Assembly: GCA_022759165.1 (NCBI GenBank)
Contig: JAEMPT010000036.1
Coordinates: 1 to 10,706 of the forward strand
DNA length: 10,706 nt
Direction of reading: 5' to 3'
Source: Thermoprotei archaeon
Lineage (GTDB): Archaea; Thermoproteota; Thermoprotei_A; Sulfolobales; Fervidicoccaceae
This document shows, piece after piece, positions 1 through 6,285 of the stretch (positions are counted from its first letter, which is position 1; each line of letters starts with the position of its first letter). A program made the position numbers and the translations under genes. The notes under the pieces are model-generated. The model was not told where the DNA came from and did not search any database. It was given only the letters and a program-made list of their open reading frames with translations.

Positions 1-126
1 TGTTTATGCTTGAACTTCCTTCTGCAGAGAGGAACATCCTCTGAGATTTCTAACCCAGTATAGGCAAAAACTTTTCTAACTCTCCTCGCCATCCCCGCCG
101 TGAACGGCGAGGTTTTCAGTTATAAA
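1..126 (-). repeat. Left arm of a 126-bp inverted repeat (partial; runs off the window)
   Basis: This stretch is the reverse complement of 10581-10706 with 7 mismatches in 126 positions (about 94% identity). The inner 63 positions, 64-126, are perfectly identical to 10581-10643. All mismatches lie at positions 3, 17, 33, 56, 59, 61 and 63. Similarity stops sharply at position 127. Read outward on the minus strand it begins with a TATA-like TTTATAACTGAAAA. A GC-rich hairpin follows (stem 105-112 with 93-100, loop TTCA), and then an open frame from ATG at 92 to the window edge. The hairpin resembles those at the ends of IS200/IS605-type elements that carry tnpB; that is recognition by pattern, not by search. 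The outer boundary is not visible. No transposase gene is in the window. Confidence 0.9.
93..112 (-). other. GC-rich hairpin in the left repeat arm
   Basis: On the minus strand CCTCGCCG (112-105), loop TTCA, CGGCGGGG (100-93) forms an 8-bp stem with one T-G wobble. A competing stem is also available: the same CCTCGCC can pair perfectly with GGCGAGG at 90-84. The identical pair of alternatives exists in the right arm. Hairpins of this look are common at the 3' ends of tnpB-bearing IS605-family elements, where they form part of the guide-RNA scaffold. That link is inferred here. Confidence 0.75.
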
Positions 127-170
127 AAGTAGTAAACAACCAGCGACTAGGATAAGAATGAAAAAAGCAA

Positions 171-1373
171 TCAGATTATTGGAAAAAGAACAAAGTAATA
201 TAATATCGTGAAGATCAACACGAATGCTGCGGCAGGGAGCATATACTTATAGCTTCCTCCTACACCCCTGTTAAAATACCTCGCAGTGTATATCAGACAA
301 AGATGCGTGGGGGATATAGTGTATGAGATGAAGCTGCTGGTGTAAATTATAGAGGCGTCAAATATTGTAAGTTGTCGAAGCGATGAAAGGATAGGCGCTA
401 CCGTCACTATTCCAGTAACAGTCGAGGAAGTTAATGCAGAGAGGATCCCTGGAATAATGGTTTCCAGAAATATGATAGGTATGGAGCTGCTTTTTATGGC
501 TTCAGAGATCACCTCCGAGGCCCGTGTGTCAGTTATGGAGTGCTGTAGAAGCATTATAGAAAATGCCGAGAGAGTGAGCGAAAGCACCATCTTGCTCCTT
601 AAGGCCTCGCCTAAAGCCCCCCATCCGGGCCTCACGGAAACGAGGAGCGTAAAAATTCCCAAAAGAATACCTAATGGTATTCCATAGTTGCCCACAAAAT
701 AGTTTAGAACGAGAGAGGCCGCGATCGCTATTAACATTGGTCCCCCGCTCTTCCAAATGCCCATTTTGTAAGTTATCTCGGCATTGAAGCTCCCCTTGTA
801 CTTCCTGGTGAATAATAGGCCGTAGGTAACCATGAAGGCGGCTATTGGGATCTGAATCGCGCCTAGCTCGACTGGGCTTATCCCCATCGTTGCGGAAGCT
901 ACGATGATGCTCTGCCCCATAGGGTAGAATAGAAATAGATAATGTCTGAACCAAACGTTGAGGAAGATCATCAGGTCTTGGCTCATTCCGATCCCTGATC
1001 CGATGGTTTCCACAATAGGGGCAGACATGAGCGCGCCTCCAGCTATGGGAAGTAACCCGAGCACAGCTGGTACCAAGGCTAATATAGCCTTAGGGCTTCT
1101 AATCTTTGCAGCCATAGCTCTGCTGAACTCTGAAATAGCTCCTGTTTTCTTGTAGAGCTCTGCTAGCACCGATATTGTAAAGGAGGTCGTCAAAAGAAAA
1201 ATCGTCCTCTCGTCTTTAACAGTCTTAACGATCACGTCAACAATGCTGGAACCAGCGAAGTAAAATAGCATTACTGCTGCTCCTGATATTAACGCTATGT
1301 TTATGTCTTTCTTCATTCCTACTAAAGCAACTATTATGGCGAAGGAAACGAATATCAGCGCGATCTCTATCAT
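171..1373 (-). CDS. DUF401-family integral membrane protein (putative transporter)
   Basis: This 400-residue, very hydrophobic protein has about ten or more membrane segments, for example near residues 2-19, 26-42, 57-73, 96-117, 133-160, 170-188, 210-228, 230-246, 300-330 and 378-398. It has no signal peptide beyond the first membrane helix. The segment LPIAGGALMSAPIVE (108-122), followed by a WFRH...YP stretch (141-151) and SPTHLCL (354-360), matches my knowledge of DUF401 proteins. These are archaeal and bacterial membrane proteins related to the ion-transporter superfamily, and their substrate is unknown. Re-entrant Gly/Pro/Ser-rich segments in both halves fit a duplicated transporter fold. 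The start is ATG at 1373. A weak AAGGGA precedes it, and a TATA-like element about 22 bp upstream suggests a short-leader or leaderless transcript. It is divergent from the radical SAM gene. Its stop is 44 bp inside the left repeat, and the gene looks intact. Confidence 0.85.
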   Translation of the reverse strand: MIEIALIFVSFAIIVALVGMKKDINIALISGAAVMLFYFAGSSIVDVIVKTVKDERTIFLLTTSFTISVLAELYKKTGAISEFSRAMAAKIRSPKAILALVPAVLGLLPIAGGALMSAPIVETIGSGIGMSQDLMIFLNVWFRHYLFLFYPMGQSIIVASATMGISPVELGAIQIPIAAFMVTYGLLFTRKYKGSFNAEITYKMGIWKSGGPMLIAIAASLVLNYFVGNYGIPLGILLGIFTLLVSVRPGWGALGEALRSKMVLSLTLSAFSIMLLQHSITDTRASEVISEAIKSSSIPIIFLETIIPGILSALTSSTVTGIVTVAPILSSLRQLTIFDASIIYTSSFISYTISPTHLCLIYTARYFNRGVGGSYKYMLPAAAFVLIFTILYYFVLFPII

Positions 1374-1450
1374 TTCCCTTCACTGGCGAGCATATAGAAA
1401 AAGAAATAGTCCGGTGGACCTTTTATGGATTTCTGATCGAGACGGTATCC
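1374..1450. promoter_or_regulatory. Divergent promoter region between the DUF401 and radical SAM genes
   Basis: The 77-bp gap holds a TATA-like element for each direction. On the plus strand TTTTATGG at 1421-1428 is centred about 27 bp before the ATG at 1451, which fits a leaderless mRNA. No good Shine-Dalgarno sequence precedes that ATG. On the minus strand CTATATG near 1391-1397 is centred about 22 bp from the ATG at 1373. Spacing of TATA to start follows the usual archaeal distance of about 25 bp. The gap is short enough for one regulator to affect both genes, but no clear operator is seen. Confidence 0.5.
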
Positions 1451-2194
1451 ATGTATGATCCTTTTGAGCTTGGAAGCATAGTCGAGGAAGCCGTTTCAAA
1501 AAGAGAAAAAGGAGAAGTATGGAGGAAATATTATAGGTTCAGGGGAGGTCTCTGGTATGGAGGAATAGCCACTGCTGACGCTGTAGGTTGCAATTTGAAG
1601 TGCACCTTCTGCTGGGGTTGGAAGGAAAGGGATTCTTACAAGTCTATAGGAGAATTGCTTTCTCCCAGAGTGGTCGCTGAGAGACTAGTGGATATAGCTG
1701 CAAGGAAGGGGTATGATAAGGTCAGAATAAGCGGCGGAGAGCCAACGTTAGCCTTTGAGCATCTTCTCAAAGTCCTTGAGCACATTTCCTCATTAATGCG
1801 CCTTACTTTTATTTTAGAGACGAATGGACTCTTATTGGGGAAACACGAGAGCTATGCGGAGCAACTATCTAACTTCCCTTTTTTGCACGTGAGAGTATCT
1901 ATAAAGGGTTGCACCGGCGAAGATTTTGAGAGAATCACTGGCGCCCCGGAGAAATATTTCTATCTCCAAATTAAAGCCCTGGAAAACCTATTCCTGGCGG
2001 GAGTTAGCGCGCACCCAGCCGTAATGGTGAGCTTTAGTAGCGAAGAAGACTGTATTCGTTTGAAGGAAAAGCTCTACAGCATAGATGAATCTATAGGAGA
2101 TAGCTTCGAGGAGGAAATCGTTATAATGTATCCTCATGTGAAAGAAATTTTGGCTATGAGGAAATTATACCCTCGCATCTCGCTAAAGCCGTGA
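1451..2194 (+). CDS. Radical SAM enzyme of unknown substrate (PflA-activase-like)
   Basis: This 247-residue protein carries the [4Fe-4S] cluster motif CNLKCTFC (Cys47, Cys51, Cys54), the three cysteines that hold the cluster binding S-adenosylmethionine. The SAM-contacting SGGEPT lies at 95-100, a strand ending ETNG at 123-126, and a later HVRVSIKG strand near 145-152. These follow the normal order of a radical SAM barrel. The overall look, including the KG-T-x-E-x-F-x-x-x-TGA segment near 151-165, is that of archaeal proteins annotated as related to pyruvate formate-lyase activating enzyme. There is no SPASM or TRAM extension and no further cysteine cluster, so it appears to be a compact single-domain enzyme. 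No glycyl-radical enzyme or candidate peptide substrate is adjacent. The start is the ATG at 1451, supported by a TATA box at leaderless distance. The family is sure, the reaction unknown. Confidence 0.9.
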   Translation: MYDPFELGSIVEEAVSKREKGEVWRKYYRFRGGLWYGGIATADAVGCNLKCTFCWGWKERDSYKSIGELLSPRVVAERLVDIAARKGYDKVRISGGEPTLAFEHLLKVLEHISSLMRLTFILETNGLLLGKHESYAEQLSNFPFLHVRVSIKGCTGEDFERITGAPEKYFYLQIKALENLFLAGVSAHPAVMVSFSSEEDCIRLKEKLYSIDESIGDSFEEEIVIMYPHVKEILAMRKLYPRISLKP

Positions 2195-2345
2195 ATTCTT
2201 TCGCTCAAAGCAAAGGGGTAAATGGTTCCGATTTCGATTACGAGTATCCCCCCCGAGGCGAAACTTTTTGCTTATTCTAGGAAGACTGCGTTACGATCTT
2301 CACATTTTGATTTTTCCTATTAAGTTAAATCAGCTTTCTGTTACT

Positions 2346-2359
2346 AAATATTTATTTAC
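2346..2359 (+). promoter_or_regulatory. TATA-box promoter for tRNA-Leu
   Basis: An A/T-only run, AAATATTTATTTAC, lies 27-40 bp before the mature tRNA 5' end at 2386. This places a predicted transcription start near 2378 with a short leader to be removed by RNase P. The surrounding sequence has no competing TATA-like run of this length. Confidence 0.6.
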
Positions 2360-2385
2360 GGTTCTTCTCTTCAAAAATTCGTTGG

Positions 2386-2470
2386 GCGGGGGTGCCCGAG
2401 CATGGCCAAAGGGGTCGGACTGAGGCTCCGATGGAGCAGTCCTGCGTGGGTTCGAATCCCACCCCCCGCA
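2386..2470 (+). tRNA. tRNA-Leu, anticodon GAG, intronless
   Basis: This is a class II tRNA of 85 nt. The acceptor GCGGGGG (2386-2392) pairs perfectly with CCCCCGC (2463-2469), followed by discriminator A at 2470. The anticodon stem TCGGA pairs with TCCGA around a 7-nt loop CTGAGGC, giving anticodon GAG, which reads CUC/CUU leucine codons. A long variable arm follows, then the T arm GTGGG-TTCGAAT-CCCAC. A discriminator A and a long variable arm are leucine identity features. There is no intron, although introns at the anticodon are frequent in crenarchaeal tRNAs. The genome encodes CC then T after the discriminator, so the terminal A of CCA must be added enzymatically. It stands alone between a plus-strand and a minus-strand gene. 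Confidence 0.97.
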
Positions 2471-2500
2471 CCTTTTAAGATATTATCAAGCTTTTTCTCT
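2471..2500 (+). terminator. T-rich termination region after tRNA-Leu
   Basis: TTTT at 2473-2476 begins three bases after the tRNA, and TTTTTCTCTT follows at 2492-2501. Archaeal RNA polymerase stops at such T runs without needing a hairpin. The second run may also lie within the 3' end of the converging minus-strand transcript. Confidence 0.5.
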
Positions 2501-2587
2501 TAAAACTCATTGACCTGTTCCTTTCTGGCCTAAACTATGTGAGGTATTTTAGCTCCAAATTCAAAGGTGATCTCTAATCCTTGTCCT

Positions 2588-3544
2588 TTAAATCTGAGAA
2601 GAAGTTTTCAATCTCTCCATGTAAGTCTCAATCTCCTCTCTGCTAGGTGAAGATGAGGAGCCAGACTTGAGAGACTTCAGAGTTCCGGCCGCCACCGCTG
2701 CTCTTAGACATTGTTCTATCTCTGCTCCCTCGATATAGCAGCTGTTGAATACCGCATCGAAGGCATCGCCTGCTCCGGTTGTGTCCACAGGATCTATTGT
2801 CTGGGCAGGGCATGAAAATTGCCCTTTACCGCTGAAAACAGTGCCCCCCCGAGATCCCTTTTTCAAAACTACAATTTTTTTCTGTTTGGAAACGTAATCT
2901 TCAACTGAACCTTCAGCGTCTTCTCCAAAGATTGTCATAGCCTCCTTTTCGTTCAGGAATAAAATATCCGCCAGCCTCATAGCCTTTTTGATCTGTTCCT
3001 CGTTCCCCTTGGTTTCCGTTCCGGGATCATAGGTGATCAATATTTTCTTTTGCATTTCAGCTATTATGGAGGATGCTGAGGCCTCGAAAAGGGAAGGATT
3101 CAAGCTAGCGAAATGGATTATCCGAGGTAGAGGCGATCTTTTTACTCTTTCGGTTATTATCTCTTTGCTGAGGAGTAAATTAGACCCCCTATAAGTTATC
3201 AGCCTCCTCTGTTCCCCCTTGACATTTATAATCGTAGAGAAGCCCGGGAGTCCTTCCTCATTCATAACTATAGAGGCGGTATCGATGCCTTCTTTTTCCA
3301 ATTCCTTCATAAAACCGAGGCTTTCGAAAAGCCTGCCGGTAACACCTATCAGCCTGGCTCTATGGCCATATCTCGAGACTGCAACAGCATAGTTTAAAGC
3401 TCCGCCTCCTTTTCCCACCGAGAATTTTTCGGCCTTGATAGATTCATCGGGATTAGGGAGTTTTTCCAAATAAATGGTTAAATCGACATTGATGTTTCCT
3501 ACTGATGCGTGTAGTAATGGCGGTTTCAACGTCATCGGGATCAC
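2588..3544 (-). CDS. PfkB/ribokinase-family kinase (candidate ribose-1-phosphate or nucleoside kinase)
   Basis: This 318-residue protein has both PfkB signatures. The first is VGKGGGALNYAVAVSRYG at about 43-60, which contributes to the sugar-binding lid. The second is DTTGAGDAF at 254-262, holding the anion hole and the catalytic Asp260. NEKEA lies at 198-202, and the length is normal for the family. Family members phosphorylate sugars, nucleosides or sugar phosphates, and the sequence does not settle which. Context does the work here. The GTG start (3544-3542) overlaps the TGA of the upstream nucleoside phosphorylase gene (GTGA, 4 bp), implying co-translation, and AMP phosphorylase lies further upstream. 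In archaea a PfkB-type ADP-dependent ribose-1-phosphate kinase links nucleoside phosphorylases to ribose-1,5-bisphosphate, so that role is the best guess. A nucleoside kinase or ribokinase is the alternative. An in-frame ATG at 3535 is a second possible start. Confidence 0.92.
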   Translation of the reverse strand: MIPMTLKPPLLHASVGNINVDLTIYLEKLPNPDESIKAEKFSVGKGGGALNYAVAVSRYGHRARLIGVTGRLFESLGFMKELEKEGIDTASIVMNEEGLPGFSTIINVKGEQRRLITYRGSNLLLSKEIITERVKRSPLPRIIHFASLNPSLFEASASSIIAEMQKKILITYDPGTETKGNEEQIKKAMRLADILFLNEKEAMTIFGEDAEGSVEDYVSKQKKIVVLKKGSRGGTVFSGKGQFSCPAQTIDPVDTTGAGDAFDAVFNSCYIEGAEIEQCLRAAVAAGTLKSLKSGSSSSPSREEIETYMERLKTSSQI

Positions 3545-4368
3545 TTCAAAAGAGACGGGAAGAAGAATTTTTTCCCAGCCTTTTCCTTAGCCTCGTCCCA
3601 CTCATGCAGAAGCCTCACGGCCTCATTAGCCACAGCGATGGCCTCATCTATCCCTTTTCCTGGCATGAAGTCGTTGCTAGACCTCTGTGCGATTGCCGCG
3701 CACACGGCGCCTGCCCTTGCACCGTATATGTTTGAAAGCGTGAATATAGTAGAGGATTCCATTTCGAAGTTGAGTACATTCGCTATCCTCATATCCTCAA
3801 TTATATTTTTAGCGAAAGATGGAAAGTATCCTTTATAACCAGGTCTACTCTGTCCTACGTAGAAGCTGTCAGTTGAAGCTGTGATTCCGACCCAGTACCT
3901 CGCTCCTAAAGATTCCGCTGCCTCTACCAAGGCCATCACGACCTCTGGGCTGGCTGAAGCTGGGTACTCTGGCACAACATATTGCTTGCTAGTCCCCTCT
4001 AGCCTGACGGACGCGACGGTTATTATGAGATCCCCCGTCTCTATATATGGCTGGATGGCACCCGTAGTGCCCACTCTAATGAACGTGTTTCCTCCCGCCC
4101 TCAGAAGCTCCTCCACTGCGATGGCTGTGCTGGGTCCGCCTATTCCCGTTGAAGTCACAGAGATGTCTTTTCCCTTGTATTTCCCGGTGTAAGTAGTGTA
4201 CTCTCTGTGCCTGGCTATGAGCCTGCTTTCCTCCCAAGTCCCAGCTATTTTGTCAGCTCTTCCGGGATCGCCTGGTAAAAGAATATATTTGGAGATCTCC
4301 CCTGGAGCAACCATTATGTGGTACAAGCGGTTTTCTACTGTAGGAGAATCGGCTTTACCTCCTGGCAA
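3541..4368 (-). CDS. udp: Nucleoside phosphorylase, uridine phosphorylase type
   Basis: The protein catalyses reversible phosphorolysis of a nucleoside to free base and (deoxy)ribose-1-phosphate. Its 275 residues show the PNP/UDP-1 fold signatures in order. LLPGDPGRADKI (30-41) is the phosphate loop. STGIGGPST (73-81) and RVGTTGAI (98-105) follow. A TDSFYVGQ-R segment (166-175) resembles the uracil-recognising Gln/Arg stretch of uridine phosphorylases, and NFEMESS (200-206) holds the ribose-binding Glu-Met-Glu. The uracil-type segment favours uridine over purine nucleosides, but archaeal members can be broad. The TTG start at 4368 is fixed by a strong GGAGGTG seven bases upstream and an in-frame TAA just before it. 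That Shine-Dalgarno sequence lies in the 15-bp gap after the upstream 103-codon gene. Its stop overlaps the kinase start, so the three genes probably form one mRNA. Confidence 0.95.
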   Translation of the reverse strand: MPGGKADSPTVENRLYHIMVAPGEISKYILLPGDPGRADKIAGTWEESRLIARHREYTTYTGKYKGKDISVTSTGIGGPSTAIAVEELLRAGGNTFIRVGTTGAIQPYIETGDLIITVASVRLEGTSKQYVVPEYPASASPEVVMALVEAAESLGARYWVGITASTDSFYVGQSRPGYKGYFPSFAKNIIEDMRIANVLNFEMESSTIFTLSNIYGARAGAVCAAIAQRSSNDFMPGKGIDEAIAVANEAVRLLHEWDEAKEKAGKKFFFPSLLK

Positions 4369-4375
4369 GAGAACG

Positions 4376-4382
4376 CACCTCC
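4376..4382 (-). promoter_or_regulatory. Ribosome binding site fixing the TTG start of udp
   Basis: GGAGGTG on the minus strand is a seven-base match to the archaeal anti-Shine-Dalgarno consensus complement AGGAGGTGATCC. It is spaced 7 nt from TTG at 4368. The nearby ATG at 4385 reads into a TAA after nine codons and can be set aside. Confidence 0.8.
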
Positions 4383-4383
4383 A

Positions 4384-4695
4384 TTAAGGCTGAAGCCTTA
4401 GATAACTTTTTTTAAATGAATTCACGTCTTCGTAGTAGACGATCACCTCTTTCATCACCTCTCTTGGGAGCTTGGTATAATAGCGAAAGCTTTCTCCAGG
4501 TTTCAGCTCTATCTTCCTATCCACCGACTCTGTTATAAGCCTCCTACCCCCCCTTTCCTCCTCGTCTTTTTTTAATGGAGTAACTGTTATGTAATAGGAG
4601 AACTCGATCTTCCAAACTATAACTGGCAGGCTTCCGTTATTAGTTAAGTTCAAAAATCCCTTATCATCGACCTCTATTGCCAACAATTGTACCAA
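4384..4695 (-). CDS. Small protein of unknown function, beta-rich, in the nucleoside operon
   Basis: I do not recognise this 103-residue protein. It has no membrane segment and no signal peptide. Alternating hydrophobic and polar residues suggest beta strands: LLAIEVDD, FLNLTNN, PVIVWKIEFSYYITV, KIELKPGESFRYYTKL, KEVIVYYED and KSYLRLQP. The pattern LTNNGSLPV...LKPGESF is reminiscent of Ig-like or arrestin-like beta-sandwich domains of archaeal surface or accessory proteins. A charged loop rich in K, E, D and R (42-62) interrupts it. The stop lies 15 bp before udp, on the same strand, which argues for co-transcription. A TATA box about 27 bp upstream suggests this gene opens the udp-kinase transcript. 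The start is uncertain: the TTG at 4695 directly abuts AGAGG, while TTG at 4686 is correctly spaced from it. A leaderless start at 4695 is also possible. Confidence 0.7.
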   Translation of the reverse strand: MVQLLAIEVDDKGFLNLTNNGSLPVIVWKIEFSYYITVTPLKKDEEERGGRRLITESVDRKIELKPGESFRYYTKLPREVMKEVIVYYEDVNSFKKSYLRLQP

Positions 4696-4715
4696 CCTCT
4701 TAGTGAAACTACAAT

Positions 4716-4725
4716 ATCATATATA
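4716..4725 (-). promoter_or_regulatory. TATA box ahead of the unknown-udp-kinase operon
   Basis: TATATATGAT on the minus strand is centred about 27 bp upstream of the TTG at 4695. It lies in the 56-bp gap after the AMP phosphorylase stop. The predicted transcription start is near 4697, so the mRNA would have almost no leader. It offers the three downstream genes their own promoter in addition to any read-through from AMP phosphorylase. Confidence 0.5.
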
Positions 4726-4751
4726 GCCTATATGCGGTAGGATTTATTTCT

Positions 4752-6257
4752 TTATGGAAAAACTTTAAGGAGCATGGTTCCAATCTCTATTTCCTTAACG
4801 CTGTTGGCAAAAGCTAAGGCCTCGCTGAGCCTGTGGGAAGAGGAGGAGTATATTTTGAAAAGTGGATCGCCTGACTTGACTCTGTTACCTATCTTCACAT
4901 ATAGCTTTATGCCAGCAGCCTTATCCAGTGGGGCACCAGCCAACCTAGAAATTATAGTGAGAGCTCTGTTATCTATGAACGTCACTGCACCGCTCTTATT
5001 CGAGTAAATTGTTTCGCTATACTCTCCCACAGGTATATCTTCTGGCTTAACCTCAGGATTCCCTCCCTGCATCTCAAGTATCTTCTTGAACTTTTCATAG
5101 GATTTACCGCTCTTGAAGGCATCTCTAGCATGCGCTTCCCCCTCACCTATGTTTGCCTTCCCCGCCATCTCGTATAGCGCCCCAGCTATATACATCGCCT
5201 TATCCATAAGGCTCTGAGACGCTTCGCCCTTCATCAGGGCGGTAAGCGCTTCTATGGCCTCCAAGTTGGGACCTATGGTGTATCCGATGGGTTCGCCACC
5301 GAATGTTATAAGTGCCTTTATGCTCATGTTGAACTTCCCGCCCTGCTTCACAAACATCGCCGCGAGGTTCTCCGCTTCCCTCTCCGATTGTAGCTTTGTT
5401 CCATTGCCAACGGGCAAATCGATCACGAGACCGGATATCCCCAAGGATACTTTCTTTGAAAGAATGCTAGCAACGACCTGAGAAGGAGGATCCAAAAGGA
5501 GCCTCCTCTCTATCCTCACCATTATATCGTCAGCCGGAGCCAGGTTGAGACGACCTGTCCAGGCGATTGTACCCCCTGCTTTTTCGACTGCATTTCTTAT
5601 CTCCTCCGTCGTGAGCGATACATTCGCAAGAGCTTCCATGGTGTCGGCGGTTCCACTGGGCGAGGTTATAGCTCTGCTACTGGTTTTCGGTACCTTGAGA
5701 CCAAGTGCTACAGAAGTGGGGACAGCCAGCAACGCGACCTTACTGTTTCCTGGAACACCACCGATGCTGTGTTCATCGTAAACCGGATAAGGGAACTCTA
5801 TCTTATTTCCAGTCTCAACCATTGCCCTGATGAGCTCATGTATCTCATCATCATCCATGCCAACGGTAGATTGCAGTGTAACGAATTCCGCTATTGCTGC
5901 ATCGTCAAGTAGTCCTGAGACCATATCGGCTATCAGCTTTCTTATTTCCTCCCTTGACAGTCTCATCCCTTGAGTCTTCTTCGCCATAATATTCAGGCTT
6001 TCCGAAGCGGTAACCCCTTCAGCGGAAACTTCCTCTCCATCAGATAATTTAAGTGCGTTTGCCACCGATTTGGGAATTCCGATCTCTCCTTTCCCCACGA
6101 GATCTTGGCTGATCATTGGCGAAAAAGCAGCTATGGGCATACCATTCCTTCTGATGAGAAGTCTACTCTCGATATCTATTCCCATCTGCCTAGCATCTTC
6201 AGGATGTACGAGTGCCACATCGCTGGCGAAGGAAATTTCTATGAGCCTAGTTTTCAT
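4752..6257 (-). CDS. deoA: AMP phosphorylase (archaeal NMP phosphorylase)
   Basis: The enzyme converts AMP (and CMP or UMP in characterised homologues) plus phosphate into the base and ribose-1,5-bisphosphate, the first step of archaeal NMP degradation. At 501 residues it matches the archaeal family length of about 500. That family adds an N-terminal domain (here about 1-85) to the thymidine phosphorylase core. Core motifs are DEHSIGGVPGNSK (161-173) and SRAITSPSGTADTME (194-208). The TSPSGTADTME form, in place of the bacterial GHTGGTLDKLE form, is the hallmark of the AMP phosphorylase branch. GGEPIGYTIGP lies at 320-330. The C-terminal PYNP domain contains VKIGNRVKSGDPLF (454-467). The start is ATG at 6257, with CGGGGAA upstream. 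It follows the cysteine-cluster gene by 28 bp and precedes the unknown-udp-kinase set by 56 bp, all on one strand. Bacterial-type thymidine phosphorylase is unlikely given the motif. Confidence 0.96.
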   Translation of the reverse strand: MKTRLIEISFASDVALVHPEDARQMGIDIESRLLIRRNGMPIAAFSPMISQDLVGKGEIGIPKSVANALKLSDGEEVSAEGVTASESLNIMAKKTQGMRLSREEIRKLIADMVSGLLDDAAIAEFVTLQSTVGMDDDEIHELIRAMVETGNKIEFPYPVYDEHSIGGVPGNSKVALLAVPTSVALGLKVPKTSSRAITSPSGTADTMEALANVSLTTEEIRNAVEKAGGTIAWTGRLNLAPADDIMVRIERRLLLDPPSQVVASILSKKVSLGISGLVIDLPVGNGTKLQSEREAENLAAMFVKQGGKFNMSIKALITFGGEPIGYTIGPNLEAIEALTALMKGEASQSLMDKAMYIAGALYEMAGKANIGEGEAHARDAFKSGKSYEKFKKILEMQGGNPEVKPEDIPVGEYSETIYSNKSGAVTFIDNRALTIISRLAGAPLDKAAGIKLYVKIGNRVKSGDPLFKIYSSSSHRLSEALAFANSVKEIEIGTMLLKVFP

Positions 6258-6285
6258 ATTTTTTCCCCGACTGAGACCCTAATTT

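Noticed and set aside
529..954. 141-codon minus-strand frame inside the DUF401 gene.
   Set aside because: It is a shadow in another frame of a well-supported membrane protein, with no family resemblance.
2195..2385. Possible C/D box guide RNA on the minus strand, from a GTGAAGA close to a box C.
   Set aside because: There is no matching box D or D' at proper spacing, and the box C match is imperfect. The stretch otherwise holds only the tRNA promoter.
4752..6257. Bacterial-type thymidine phosphorylase.
   Set aside because: The extra N-terminal domain, the length of 501 residues and the TSPSGTADTME motif place it in the archaeal AMP phosphorylase branch.
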